A program made the position numbers and the translations under genes. 64,000 bases of DNA from Jacaranda mimosifolia (lineage: Eukaryota; Streptophyta; Magnoliopsida; Lamiales; Bignoniaceae). Location of the stretch: contig CM032129.1 of NCBI GenBank assembly GCA_018894105.1, positions 17,672,968 through 17,736,967 of the forward strand, in the 5' to 3' direction. The notes under the pieces are model-generated. The model was not told the DNA's origin and made no database searches. It saw only the letters and a list, made by a program, of their open reading frames with translations. Shown in pieces: positions 12,647 to 24,466 of the stretch; the first letter of the stretch is position 1, and each line of letters begins with the position of its first letter.

Positions 12647-12929
12647 ATAATACAAATTAAATTAAGCTATTTATAAAATTTATAAAACTTAATTGGTGTC
12701 CAAACTAGTTGCCCTAGAGGGCCTAGACTTCAAGTAATTAAATTCACTACAAAAAAAAAAAAAAAAACAGCTTTAGTGACCGCATTTGTGATCGATCACA
12801 GCAGTCACAAAAATCCTGGTCACAAATTTAAGTTTGTGACCGCTGGACGATGGATCAAAAATTAGTGACCGCTAGCAGCTGGACTCACCAGTCTAGCAGC
12901 TAATGGGTCTAGAGACCAACGGTAATGGA

Positions 12930-13145
12930 GAGGTCAGCAGCTGTTGGCCCCTCCCTGCCGGCCCCAGCACCGAGCAGCTAGACTTGAGTCCAGCTACTGC
13001 TTGGTCTCGCGCTGGCTCACCGAAGACATGGAGGCAGCAGCAGCTGACCTCCAGCGAGAGCTAGAAAATCTGCTGGCCTCACGAGTCAAGGGGCCAGCTG
13101 CTGTTGGCTCCCGATCATCTAATTGGCACCTTTGTCGGTGAGTAT
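12930..13145 (+). other. GC-rich insert inside the CACTA element
   Basis: A GC-rich block within AT-rich DNA. One open frame from 12944 gives 65 residues including DMEAAAADLQRELENLLASR, an amphipathic-looking helix. The motif CAGCTGCTGTTGG/CAGCTGTTGG occurs near both edges. It could be a captured gene fragment, since CACTA elements are known to pick up host sequence, or just an unusual internal repeat. I do not recognise the product. Confidence 0.35.
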
Positions 13146-13845
13146 GCTTAAGGGGAAAATTTAAAAAAAAAAAAAAAGATAGAAGGAAGAAGAAGAAAGG
13201 AAGAAAAAATATGCCTTGTAAATGGTAGGTGGTACAAAGTTTTTTTTTGTTGGGGGGGTGGGGGGGGAATTGAAATTGAAATGTAATTGGGAGTTAGGGT
13301 TTAGTCATTTGGTCACTTTTGTCTTTTACATCTTTTTTTGTTTTACATTTTATTTTGATAATTTTTATTTAATTATAGTAATTAATTTTTTTAATTTTTA
13401 AATTCAAAAATTAATTTTTCACTAGTTTGTTATATATGACTTTGATTCATATCTTGATACTTAATATTTTTACATATTATACTTTCATATAATTTTAAAA
13501 AATTAGATTTTATGATGGCTATTGAATATTGACATTTAGTTTTAGATACGTAGATATAATAATGTTAATCAATAAAAATATTATCTATTATTAATATTTT
13601 GCGGTTTAAAATTTATAGAGTTGTGAGATTTTAGGATTTAAAGTTTAAGTTTTATATTTAGATAAATTTTACTAGTTTTCTAAATTAATAATAGTACAAA
13701 TCTACAAAATAAAATTATGAAATGATATATTCATCTTATATTATATGTATAGAGTATAGTTAGATATTGTAAAACATTTAAAAGTTGTTTGGGTGAGTTT
13801 ATAAACTTTTCAAAATGTTTTATAAGATGTTTGGTAGCTTATAAG

Positions 13846-16117
13846 TGAAGTCACACGTAGAACTAGGATCCAATTATCAAAGCATAAAAACGCCAAAATA
13901 ATTAGGCTACATATGAAGCCAAGGATCTAAACATGTCATAAATTCAAATTTGGTATAAGGATTACCTTGATTTTCAAAAAATTAAAGGAAACTAGAAGGA
14001 AGACTTCAACTCCTTGAATCTGCCCCCCAGCGGCACAGTGATTTCCAAGCAACTTTTTCCCAACCAAACGAACTCGAAATTGAGTGAAACTAAGACCCAA
14101 AGATCACCAACGTCTTTGATGATTCTCAAATATAAATTTCACCTCAAAAAAATTCAGGCAAAGTCTCCAATGGATGCTCCGAAGTTTCAGCCTGAATAGA
14201 GGATCTCCAAAAGGCTAGCAATCCAATTGTCTTGCCTCTAATGATAAGATCCACACACCAATGCACAATCCAATTCTTCTCAATGTTAGTTGGAGAACAA
14301 AGAGAATAAATGCAAGGATTAAGGCTTTATTTGGAGGTAGGAGATGAAGAAAAGTGAAGCTTCAACACATGAGGCAACACTTGGGAAATTGGAGGAAAAA
14401 TGAGAGAATCTGACTCTTAGATCTAGATTGCTTGTAATTCATATGCAAAGTGACCGCCCACTCTCTCACTCTATATCTATATATAGAGGGAGAATGGTGT
14501 GGCATCACACCTTTCTCAAGTTGGCGCCAACTTGCTTCCTAGTTGACAAGCAAGTGGCATATGAATTTTGTGTGCATTTGAATTTCATTTGGAATTTTCA
14601 TTTCATCTCATGAAATATCATCCAAATAAATTTTAATGCCACACCAAATGAACTCTTCATTGAATTTTTCCTCCAAAATTAATTCTTCATTTTAATTAAA
14701 TTAAATACTTTAATTTAATTAATTAACCTTTCACTTAACTCTTAAGTCAATTTGCTTGACTATTTAAGCAAGTCATTGTTAACTTAACTCTGTAAGTTAA
14801 CTTGACCAATTGATAGTCATGTGGCACCACCAAATAATTAACTCCTTAATTAATTAATCTTAATTTAACTCTTTAAATTAATTAAATCAATTTAACAATT
14901 AAATTGATCAAGCCAAAATGACTACAAATTGCATCAACGGTCTACCTCCAAAATCGGTCATCAAGGAATCTTTCTAACTCTTAGAAAATTCCCCTTCATC
15001 AAGTAGGATTTGCAATTGACTTTTGTGTATGACCCATTAGATTCTACCATTCATTGGACATGGTCTCACAACTCTCTGTGACTTATAGAATATCAAATAT
15101 TCACATTAGCTTAAACTCCTTTAAACTAATGATTCAATTCAATTAATCTCCATTAATTAAAGAGTAATCAATTTTCATGGTCGATGTCTAACCTCAAGCC
15201 TACGGAGCCCAACTAATTGGCCGAAATAAATGCTTTTGAAGAACCATTCTAGCTCTATGCATACCATGCAAATATCATCCTTCCGTCTCCTATCTCCCGA
15301 AAGAGGCCTAGGGCAAGATATTTGTTGGCTCCCTACTAGCCTTGATACTAAGTTTCTATTCCCAATGTTTGATTTCCCTTTATGATCTCATCTTTGGAAA
15401 ATTCCTTTTCTAAATTGTCATACAACCTTTCACAAGAATTTCTTGAAATCGATCATTATAGAATACATAGGAGATGTACTCACCCTTCACAATGACGAGG
15501 AGTCGGATCCCATCTTGGATCTGAAAAACCTCTATGTCTAAGTAGCTCATACCCAACCTCAACCCAAACCACCCGTTACATTGCCAAGGAAGAGTCAAAG
15601 CATAAGGACCCAAACATAAAGTTACCATGGATCCTCAAATCAAAGGACTAATTATATGCACTAGCGTAAGTTGGAGAACTTGTCACTACCGACTTGCCTC
15701 TTCAGCTATCTAGTGGATTCTCCGGGTAGGTCTTCAGTGAACTTATTCTCTAATAAACACCTATTAACATGCACCCATATCTCATATAGCCTTGCTCATG
15801 AAACGGAGCAATATCCAACTATTAGATTTTATGCATCGCCAATGCAAGTCTATCCGGATCTTAGATGTCCTGTCTCATAAGATCCTTTGGAAGATTTAAG
15901 ATCACGACCGTGTAAGAGTTGATTCATGATCACCACCCAGTGCGTAACCAAATCTCGTAGTCTTGTGTGATCTAAGGGCTTCAACCAAATGCTAGTGAAG
16001 TAATTATAAGCATAAGATGAAGATGGCCATTTAATGAATATCATTCAATCAAGATTATATCACAAGTGAAGTAGTTTACATGCTAATCTAATTGGCTTGC
16101 AGGGCATTATTCCAACA
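13846..16117 (-). mobile_element. Solo copia LTR (2272 bp)
   Basis: Reads TGTTGGAATAATGCCC from 16117 on the minus strand and ends in CA at 13846. It is flanked by ATAAG on both sides (13841-13845 and 16118-16122), a perfect 5-bp target duplication. It matches the copia 3' LTR at 2438-4642 over much of its length. No internal region is present, so unequal recombination removed the body. A TATA-like palindrome lies at 14477-14486. Confidence 0.92.
14477..14486 (-). promoter_or_regulatory. TATA box of the solo copia LTR
   Basis: CTATATATAG at the same relative place as 3033-3042 in the other copy of this LTR family. Confidence 0.4.
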
Positions 16118-16682
16118 ATAAGATGTTCTTTTAAAATGTCAAAAAGTGTTTCATAATCTTTTTAAGAAAAGAGCTTATATAGATTCCAAAATAAGATGTT
16201 AGAAACTTATAATCTCTTTTTAAAAAGTAAGGAGTTTTTTAACTTATTTTTAAAATCTTAACAAGCTCCCTAAATTTTAATTATATTAATTATAAAATTG
16301 TCATTATTAATACCTTATAAGCTCCAAGATCTTATTATCCAAACACTTTGAGAACTTATTTATAAAAAAAGATCTAGCATCTTATAAGATTGAAAAATAT
16401 CTTATAAAATGTAGGAGTTCCAAAAACATCTTATAAGATGTAGGAGCTTATAAGACATTTTAAATAAGCTTAGCTAAATACCTTCTTAATGTCCCTTTAG
16501 TTAGTTCATAATTTTAGTATTTTACTATTTTATTTTAGAATTAAAAAGTTATTTATTCTTGATTTAGTTGATTTTATATTCAAATGTGAATGGTAAACGA
16601 ATTTTCGAATATCCATTTACAGCCCTACAAGGAGCTTATATGTTAGATAAAAAAATTGAACAAATAAAAAGAACAAAATGTT

Positions 16683-16753
16683 GCCTTATGGTCTAATGGA
16701 TTGTAAAAGTAAAATTTTTATTGATGTAGTGGGTTCGATTCCCGCTTATTTCA
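16683..16753 (+). other. tRNA-like sequence with A and B boxes
   Basis: Contains TGGTCTAATGG (A-box-like, about 16688) and GTGGGTTCGATTCCCGC (about 16729), in which GTGGG and CCCGC form a T stem around TTCGATT, a perfect B box. The acceptor ends do not pair and the anticodon arm is AT-rich, so it is not a working tRNA. It may be a decayed tRNA gene or a SINE head inside the CACTA element. Confidence 0.35.
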
Positions 16754-17199
16754 ATTTTTTTCAAATTTTATTTAAGAAATTTTGACGGATTTATGACTGC
16801 TACGTACATGGTTGCTAATCAGTGACCCAGGTTAAAAAAATTGAAAAATGTAATGACCACTTTTGTGACCCAAGAAAAATCGATCATTAATTTAATGATC
16901 GAGTAGTAACCACCATGTTTGGGGTCAATAATTCCATCACAAATCGATCACTAATCCGTTACTATTTTTTTTAAGTTTCAAATAAAACCAATCACAAAGC
17001 GGTCACAAGTCGGTCATTGATTAGTGACCGAAGGAAGCGATCACTAAAACCCTATTTTTTAGTAGTGATTAGCTTCCAATTAGGTCTTTTCGAATTATAT
17101 TAAGCTTCATTATTTAATTTAGTTAATTAATAGAATTAATTCATTGACTAAACTCAGTAACAAGTTGATTTAATAACGAGTTGGAAAACTCAATCATAT

Positions 17200-17715
17200 T
17201 GATGCAGTTCAAAATATAAGGTCAAAACCTCGAACTCAATTTTCAATATAGACCATGCTCTAGATCTCAACCTCAACCTGAACCTCGATCCGCAAAAATG
17301 ATTTTGGATCTCTGACTTGACCACAGGAGCACACATTAGCCTAGCTAAGATCGGCCTCAGCTAGGGTCGATGCCTAAGTTAGTTTTGGAACTGAGGTGAT
17401 CAATGGTGAGCTCAAAGATAAGGATAAGAACTCAATTAAGAGTGAGTAAAGATAACATGACCTAATACTGTGTGATTCCTCCTTTTTATAGGTGATGAAC
17501 TGTCTTTATCTGTATGGATCGGGTGGTGTGTTACTGTGCATTAGATGCTTAATTGATCAACGACCTGCAATCCGGGTTATAGCCCAAAGCGGGTTGGATT
17601 CCATTGGGTCATGACCTGACCCGGATAAAAGACGAGAAACCTATCCTATTTGGGTATTTTGGCTAAAATTTAAGGGCAGAATGGTCTTTTACTATATCTT
17701 TATTAATTCTTATCA
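17200..17715 (-). repeat. 3' LTR of Tat element 1 (about 516 bp)
   Basis: On the plus strand it runs from TGATGCAGTTC to CTTATCA. It parallels the Tat element 2 LTR, which runs from TGATGAGGGTATAAG to CCATATCA, and sits next to a purine tract on the minus strand (complement of about 17720-17745). No second copy exists in the window, so the edges rest on this comparison. Confidence 0.55.
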
Positions 17716-17881
17716 TCATTGACTCCTCTACTTTCAAAGTGTATTAGTTCTTTTCTCTACTAGGGGGAATGAACCTATATACTTTTGAAAGTAGGCGCTA
17801 ATCCATTTCAGCCATCCTATATGGGACTCCCAATCTGGACTGTCAATGTCACCTTAATAAGCGAACCATCACATCCAGTAT

Positions 17882-17889
17882 CTATAAAT
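17882..17889 (+). promoter_or_regulatory. TATA box of the antisense gene, Tat element 1
   Basis: CTATAAATA about 140 bp upstream of an ATG at 18024, at the end of a region with no pol function. Tat element 2 has CATAAATAGG at the equivalent place (36643). The pairing suggests that the antisense gene has its own core promoter. Confidence 0.5.
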
Positions 17890-18023
17890 ATTCCTAGACT
17901 ACCCTGAAACTCCATTTCATTTCCCCTTTCCTTATTACTTTAGCACGCCTAGCCAAACCTTGAACCTAAGCCTCCCATCTTTTTGATTAGGATCTCAATT
18001 TTAGGTCTGCTCTTTTAGTAACA

Positions 18024-20495
18024 ATGAGTTTGAGCTCAGGTTCCTCCTTGAACCTAAGCCTCAATTAGTTGGGGTCGAGTGATAGTATCTCCCCCTCCTA
18101 GAGTTCAGAGGATATGACCTCTCTTCCACTTATTCCTTTCACGGGTTCGACCTCGACCCCGACTCCAATCAATCTACGAGATTCTAAGCCCAAAATAGGT
18201 TTCTCTTTGGTCAGTCATCCTCCGCATAGGGGGAAGAATTGGCACAAGACCTGAAGATTGTGGAATACATCTTTGCCACGTCACTGTGGCTAGTCATCAT
18301 TCCAAAACTTGGATCTCTTGTTGTCTTGAAGGTCAGGTCTAGGTTCTTTATACCTCCAGAGTACAAAATTATCTTTCCCAATAATTCAAATCTAATGCAC
18401 ATTTCCCTGCTGGCTATGCCACCTTCTCCGTTGGCATGCTAGAAGGGGGTCTAAGGTTCCCCATCCCCAACGCTATTGAGAATATCCTACTAGGTTTAGA
18501 TACCTGCCCAGCCTAATTAATTCCCAATGCCATAAGGCATATTCTTTGCCTCTTTATCATAATATCCCACTTCGGGGTCGAGCCCTCCTTTGCTCACTTC
18601 TGGTCTCTTTATTCAATAACAACCTCGACTCGAAGCGTAGAATGCGAATTTTATTATCTCTCCGCGAAGCTTATGTGCAAATTCTTGGATAAAGTTCCAA
18701 CTTCCTTGGGTCCTTGGAATGAGTGCTTTCTCTTCATTCGAGCTCTTACCAATCACCCATGGCAGTTTAGGTCTGATTGGAGGCACAGTAAACCAAAAAT
18801 TTGTGTCAAGTGAGGTCACATAGGGGGAAAACTTTGTGGATTACCTAACTGACCATCTGATAAGGTTGGCAAGCTCTTGAAAGTGGAGGTTCTCAAGATT
18901 GTTGGCCTCTCGCCAGCCAATATCCGAGTTCTCAGGACTCTGAGCGACAGTTCTTGCTATTATTAATTTATCTTTCGTCTTTTTTCTTATCTTCTTAAGT
19001 TTGAGATCTAAAATTTTTCTTTGGTTTTGTTTCAATCATGTTGAGCAAGAACCTTCGCATAATAAACAAGGTGAAGGCTCAGAAGAAGGCCTTGATGGCA
19101 AAGGCCCAATCCTTTGGGCTTATGTCAGCTTCTCCCACAGATATCTCGACCTCGAGCTAGCCCTCCGGCACGCCAGTTTTGCCAGTTGAGGTGGAGTAAG
19201 CTTTACTGCTCTCCCAAGTCCCTGAGATAGGGGTCACGCTTCCAGACCTTAAGCGCACACTCACAGCTAAGGATGCAACGAAGGGCAAGGGGAAGAAACA
19301 CAAGCATAGTTCCAATAGCAAGAGTCCGAAGCTCTCCTCTCCCCGCCATTCAAGTCAAAGCCCTTTGGAGAAGTCTAAGGGTAAGGGCTCTAGTGGAAGC
19401 TACTTAGAGAAAAATACGTGATCAAGCCCGACCCTATTCTCGCTTCTCCCCGTGACCTCAATGTCCACGCGCGTCGTGAGGCCCTATTGAATTACGCACG
19501 TAAGAGCTACGAGACCATCAATTCAACCTTTTCCAGTGATTCTTCACACCCAACTTTGATCTCGAACTAGAAAATTACATATCAGAGTTCAGTGCTTCAA
19601 TCCTAATTCGGGGAGACTTCTTTCAAGCTATATAAGGGTTGCTTGATGACCAAGACCAAGCTCTGCTTGCGCCGATAAACTTTGCCAAGCTCGAGGAACA
19701 TGGTTCCTATGCCATGATGCAGGTCAGCTCTTAATCATCTCACTTTTGAAATTCTTTACATCTGTTTAGGTTCATTTCTAATGTTGTTTGCTCATTTTGC
19801 ATGGATCACCCATATGCATCAACTCGCCCTACAGTGCGCCTATTGGGGAAGTCGCTTCATGACCAGAGACAATGAGATCATAGAGCTCAAAATAGTAAAG
19901 AACGAGCTCGAGGCCAGTCTAAAGTCGACCTAAGAATCCATCAACAGTAAGCTCACTTCACACAAAGAGGAGCTTGCAGAAGGTGATCAAAAATCCAAGA
20001 TCTAGAGCAGAAATTGGCTAAAGCGAAGAAGTCTCTGGCATCCAAGAAGAAGGCGTCATATAAACAAAGCTGATTAGAAGGAAAAGTGTTTGAGAGCTCC
20101 TCCAAGTTTAAGGAGCTGATCCAGACCACGAGGACGAATGGAGCCTAACCTTCAGGAGATCTGGCACATTCGAGTCCATAGTTGAGAGAAAGCAACTAAT
20201 ATACCTATATAAGCTTCACGAAGTGTCAGGCTCAACTGAAGAAATTAGATGAAATCGTGGAGGGGTTCAACCTTGAGCAGTTGGATCCTACCAAGGATAC
20301 AGATTTTAAAGATTATCCCACCGGTGGTCTCAGGGACAAAAAAGAAGAACCTGAAGATAAATTTTCCTTCTTTGCAGAATGAGGTCTAGGTTTCTAAGTC
20401 TGCAGCTGAAGAAGGTGAGATCCCATACGAGGCTCCCATGGCAATAAGTGGGGATCATAAAGAGACTACTACTGAGGCTGGGGTTCTACATAACT
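18024..20495 (+). pseudogene. Antisense ORF of Tat element 1 (PF04195-like)
   Basis: Opposite in strand to pol, between integrase and the 3' LTR. The likely start is the ATG at 18024 (MSLSSGSS). Around 18360-18600, over two frames, it reads PPEYKIIFPNNSNLM then FSVGMLEGGLRFPIPNAIE and LIPNAIRHILCLF. This matches the pattern of the Pfam 'putative gypsy type transposon' domain (GLRFP and P-N-A positions). Near 19250-19420 comes a Lys/Ser/Pro-rich stretch, then an intron (donor at 19723), then a charged helical part (RDNEIIELKIVKNELEASL) and an acidic tail near 20400. Many stops and shifts make it dead. The role of these proteins is not known. Confidence 0.7.
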
Positions 20496-20860
20496 AGATT
20501 TGTGCCTACTGACTTGTACTTTTTTCCTTTTTCTTTTTCAATGTAGCCATGGCCCTTGGGTCTAAATTTGTGATACGGGTTCGAGTTCTTTTTAAGTTTC
20601 CATCCTGTACTATGATCTCAACCCAAAGAATTTGTAAATTCCACAACATTATCAATGAAGTTCCTAAGTTCTTTTGCAATACAATTGTGTATTTGATCTA
20701 ATGTAAATCCAATAAATCAATGAAGTAGTTGGGCTCTACCACAAGTCATTTGATTTCTTACAATTTTCTTGTAAACGTAATCTTACTCAAGCTTGACTTT
20801 AAGATTTGTAATTTTCAATTCCCTAGTCTTGATCCCGATCCCATGCTCATATATCATATA

Positions 20861-21185
20861 AGATCTCGATCTAGTGACTCAAGATTGCCTTAAGTTAAAG
20901 ATCTTGCATAAGATCTTGATCCCATAACCTTAGATCCTCTTGAGTTAAAGATCTTGCTCAAATCTCGTATAAGATCTCGATCTCGCGACTTGGGATCTTG
21001 TTAAGTTAAAGATCTTGCTCAGATCTTGTATAAAATCTCGATCCCGTGACTTAGGATCCTCTTGAGTTAAAGATCCCACTCAGATCTTGTGTAAGATCTC
21101 GATCCCACGACTTGGGATTGCCTTGGCTCAAAGATCTTTCTCATATCTTATATAAGATCTCTATCCAATGAATTGAGATCTTCTT
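20861..21185. repeat. 61-bp tandem repeats, Tat element 1
   Basis: AAGATCTCGATC-type motifs recur at 20911, 20972, 21033, 21094 and 21155, an exact 61-bp period, with one shorter 50-bp step from 20861. The array lies between the 3' ends of the antisense ORF and integrase. Hypervariable tandem repeats in the 3' untranslated region are known for Tat elements. Confidence 0.85.
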
Positions 21186-21351
21186 GCCTTTGCAGTTTTG
21201 GTAGTCCATTGAACTGTTACATTAGGATAGAATACAAACAAGATTAAATATAGGCCAAATTCTTGGGATTATATAAAAGAGATTTCACATGATTGAATAA
21301 ATCACATAGAGAACTAACCACACATTGGCCTTTATAAAGTTTACTGCAATC

Positions 21352-22601
21352 TCAAACATAGAATTTTTTTAGACTTTGCACATTCCATGACTTTAGCAAT
21401 TTTTTCCCTTTAGCATTTTCCAGCTTATATGACCTCTGTTTGATTAACTTGGTCACTTTGTATGGTCTTTCCCAATTCAGTTCTAGCTTCCCAATATACT
21501 TCGAGACCTCAATCTTTTTCAAGACCCAGTCTCCCACCTGGAAGCTTCTCTGTCGAACTCTCTTGTTGTGGTGCCTTGCCATGAAGTTTTTGTATTCTTG
21601 AATCTTGACATAGGCCATGTCTCTATTTTCCTCAATCACCTCTAGCTCGAACTCTCATGCCTCGCTGTTACTTTCTGATTTGTACTCCAAGACTCATTAG
21701 GTGGGCTCATCTATTTCGGTCGAGATCACAGCTTCTGGCCCATACACGAAGCAATACAGGATCTCTCTAGTTACTGACTTGGGAGTAGTGAGATGTGCCC
21801 ATAAAACCCCTTGGAGCTCATCAGCCCAGTCTCCATTCGCCTCATCCAAGCGAGCCTTGAGCCAGTTTATGAGGTCACGGTTAGTTCCCTCTATCTAGCC
21901 ATTCGCCTTCAGGTTCCCAATGGACATGAATTGCTATTTAATCTTAAGCTCTTTGCACCGGCTTGTTATCTTTTTCCCATTAAAACGAGTTCCATTATCA
22001 GAGATTAAAACTCTAAGGATCCCGAATCTACATATAATATTCTTCCACATGAAGCTAATAACTTCATTCTCAGTGGCCTTAACTGAAGCTTCTACCTCTA
22101 CCCATTTACTGAAGTATTCCATTACCACAATCACATACTTTTATGACCTCTAGCCGGCAGGAAAGAGCCTAGAATGTTGATCCCCCACTGATCAAATGAG
22201 CTTGACATGGGAATCGACTCCATTGGTACAGCTGGCCGATGGGAGAGGTTAGCATAGAATTGGCATCTTTCATATTTTTTAACTAAGGCTGTCGCGTCTT
22301 AGTTCATGGTGGGCCAGAAATAGCCATATCTGAGGGTCTTAAGGGCCAAAGACCTTTCTCATGAGTGATTTCCACAACTTCTCTCGTGGATCTCCCTTAT
22401 CACATAATGAGCCTTCTCGGGTCCCAAGCATTTTAGTAGCGGTCCTTCTATAGATCTCATGTACAGTTCCCTATTAACTATGGCGAACCGATTTGCTCTG
22501 AAGGATAACATTCTCACTTCTCTCAGGTCCTCAGGCAAGATCCCATCTGTCAAGTATTGAATCAGGTCATCTTTCCAAGTCACCCTTATCTTTATTTGCA
22601 T
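21352..22601 (-). pseudogene. Tat integrase, element 1
   Basis: 22601-22359 holds the N-terminal zinc region up to YVIREIHERSCGNHS. 22134-21934 holds part of the catalytic core (YFSKWVEVEASVKATENEV, then LISDNGTRFN with an Asp of the triad). 21639-21352 holds the C-terminal part (MIEENRDMAYVKIQEYKNFM, SFQVGDWVLKKIEVSK, KLELNWERPYKVTKL), typical of Tat integrases. Stops and frame changes separate the three. Confidence 0.85.
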
Positions 22602-23065
22602 TATCGCCTTTTTTCAGAAGCGTCATTCTCCAACTCAGAACGTTCAGCTACCAACAAAGTTATGGACGCACTCCGAGTTCCTTTAGTTGAACTACCAATC
22701 TTAGCCAAAGCATCAACCCTCTCATTCTCCTCTCTGGGGATCTGGTGTACTTGACAAAATTTAAACCCTAACATGAGTTCCTTCACTTTTTTGAGGTATT
22801 CTGTCATAGATTTTTCTCAGGTCTCAAATATCCCTTCGATTTGAAGCGCCACAAGTTGCGAGTTAGTGTAAACATTTAACTTTTAAATTTTCATGTGTTT
22901 TGTTGCCTTCAACCCTATGATCATTGCCTCATTGTTGGTAACCCCAAAGGCTAGATTAACTGTGAACTCGGGCTCAACAGACTCGGGTCCTTTAAAAAAA
23001 ATTCCTACTCCTCCAAACTATGAAGTGGTCGATCCATCAACGAGCATCATCTAAATTTCTTTGTT
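22601..23065 (-). pseudogene. Archaeal-type RNase H (aRH), Tat element 1
   Basis: From about 23060 the minus strand reads LVDGSTTS, then NNEAMIIGLKATKHM (the Glu position), YTNSQLVALQIEGIFET, YLKKVKELMLGFKF and HQIPREENERVDALAKIGS. This is the second RNase H found between RNase H and integrase in Tat elements. The family usually has Asp-Ser-Gln-Leu where Asn-Ser-Gln-Leu is seen, so a catalytic Asp seems lost. Several stops are present. Confidence 0.8.
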
Positions 23066-24320
23066 GGGTTCAGGGTCTTGCTCCACCATCTCGACCACAA
23101 AGTCCGCCAGCATCTGTGCTTTTATGGAGCTCCTACTTTGATACTCTAGGCCGATCTCCCCCAGCTCTACTGCCCACTTAACCAGCCTCCCCAAAACATC
23201 CAACTTAGCAAGAACCTATATAAATGGATGGTTAGTCATGATAATAATTTTATGAGATTGGAAATAATGTCTCAATTTCTTCGCTGCCACCATATAAGTT
23301 AGAGCCAACTTTCGACCTCCAAGTATCTACTTTCGACTCCCTATAACACCTTGCTTACATAGTACACTGGCTTGTGAAGCATGTTCTTCTCCCGAATTAA
23401 CACTACTACTGTATACTCTGAGGTTGCCAAATACAAGTATAGGCTCCCCAAAAATAGGCTTTACCAACAAAGGTGGTGAGCCAAATATTACTTGAGGTCT
23501 TGAAATGCTTTTTCACATTCCTTATCCCACTGGAAGCTCTTCATGTTCCTTAAAACCTTGAAGAAAGGCAAGCTCTTGTCCGCCAATCTTGAAATGAATT
23601 GATTTAAAGACCAATCCTTCTCATAAGCTTATACACATCATTCACTGATTTAGGCTAGCTCATATCGGTTATTGCTTTGATCTTTTCAGGATTGGCTTCT
23701 ATCCCACGTTCGCTAACCAAGTATCCCATGAACTTTCCACCCCTAACCCCAAAGATGCACTTAGTTGGGTTAACCTTGATCCTATATTTCCCCATCATGG
23801 CGAAAGCCTATTCCAAATGCATCAAGTGATCGAGTTCATTCATGCTCTTAACCAACATATCATCAACATACACCTCCATACTTACCCCGATCAGGTCCTT
23901 AAAAATTTTATTCACCAACCTCTGGTAAGTGCCCCCATATTCTTCAACCCAAAGGGCATGACATTGTAACAAAATATTCCCTTTTTCGGTGACGAAGGTT
24001 GTCTTATCTCTACCCTCTTCTGCCATGAAAATTTGATGATACCCCTAGAAGGCATCCATCATGCTAAAAAGAGCGCATCTTGCTATTGAGTCTACCAACA
24101 CATCAATCAGAGATAAGGGGTATGGGTCATTTGGACATATCTTGTTCAGGTCTAAATAGTCTATGCACATTATCGACCTTCCCTCCGTTTTTAGTACAAC
24201 CACCACATTTGAGAGCCATTTTGTGAACTGGATCTCAATTATGTATCCCGCCTCCGAAAGCTTGTTAACTTTCTTTTCTATGATCCGATTTTTCATCGCC
24301 CCATAGTTCATTTTCTTCTG
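23066..24320 (-). pseudogene. Tat RT and RNase H, element 1
   Basis: 24311-24045 reads VNKLSEAGYIIEIQFTKWLS, CIDYLDLNKICPNDPYPL and FSMMDAF (first catalytic Asp). 24026-23808 contains MEVYVDDMLVKS, the intact YVDD site, in a separate frame. 23690-23770 encodes NPTKCIFGVRGGKF, the RT connection. Near 23350-23420 KPVYYVSKVL marks the Ty3-type RNase H. The domain order matches gypsy pol; the reading frame is broken in at least four places. Confidence 0.85.
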
Positions 24321-24466
24321 TTGGATAGGTCTTGTTGGGGGTCCACATTTAGCCTATGCACTATCACTTCGAGGTCTATCCCTTCAAAATCCCAGGGTTT
24401 CCATGCGAAGACATCCGCGTTCTTTCTCAAAAACTCAATGGTTAAGAATTCCAGCTCAGGAGCCAT

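Larger units (their letters stand above)
13784..16483 (+). mobile_element. MITE (GTTTGGGTGAG family) carrying a solo LTR
   Basis: The left end GTTGTTTGGGTGAGTTTATAA and the right end (complement of TTTAAATAAGCTTAGCTAAATACC) are imperfect inverted repeats. The interior near 16120-16470 matches the MITEs at 62803-63521. Without the LTR it is about 0.4 kb. The termini resemble hAT-type MITEs, but no clear 8-bp duplication is seen. Confidence 0.55.
12745..17067 (+). mobile_element. Non-autonomous CACTA transposon
   Basis: Starts CACTACAAAAAA (12745) and ends TTTTTTAGTAGTG (17067), the inverted CACTA termini, flanked on both sides by ATT (12742-12744 and 17068-17070), a perfect 3-bp target duplication. 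Both ends are full of subterminal GTGACCG/CGGTCAC repeats. Removing the nested solo LTR and its duplication leaves about 2.05 kb. No transposase coding is visible, so movement would depend on a related autonomous element. A related end lies at 28494. Confidence 0.9.

Noticed and set aside
16683..16753. Functional tRNA gene
   Set aside because: The B box and T stem are good, but the acceptor stem does not pair and the anticodon arm is unconvincing.
20861..21185. CRISPR-like array
   Set aside because: The units are contiguous similar 61-bp repeats without distinct spacers, in a plant retrotransposon.
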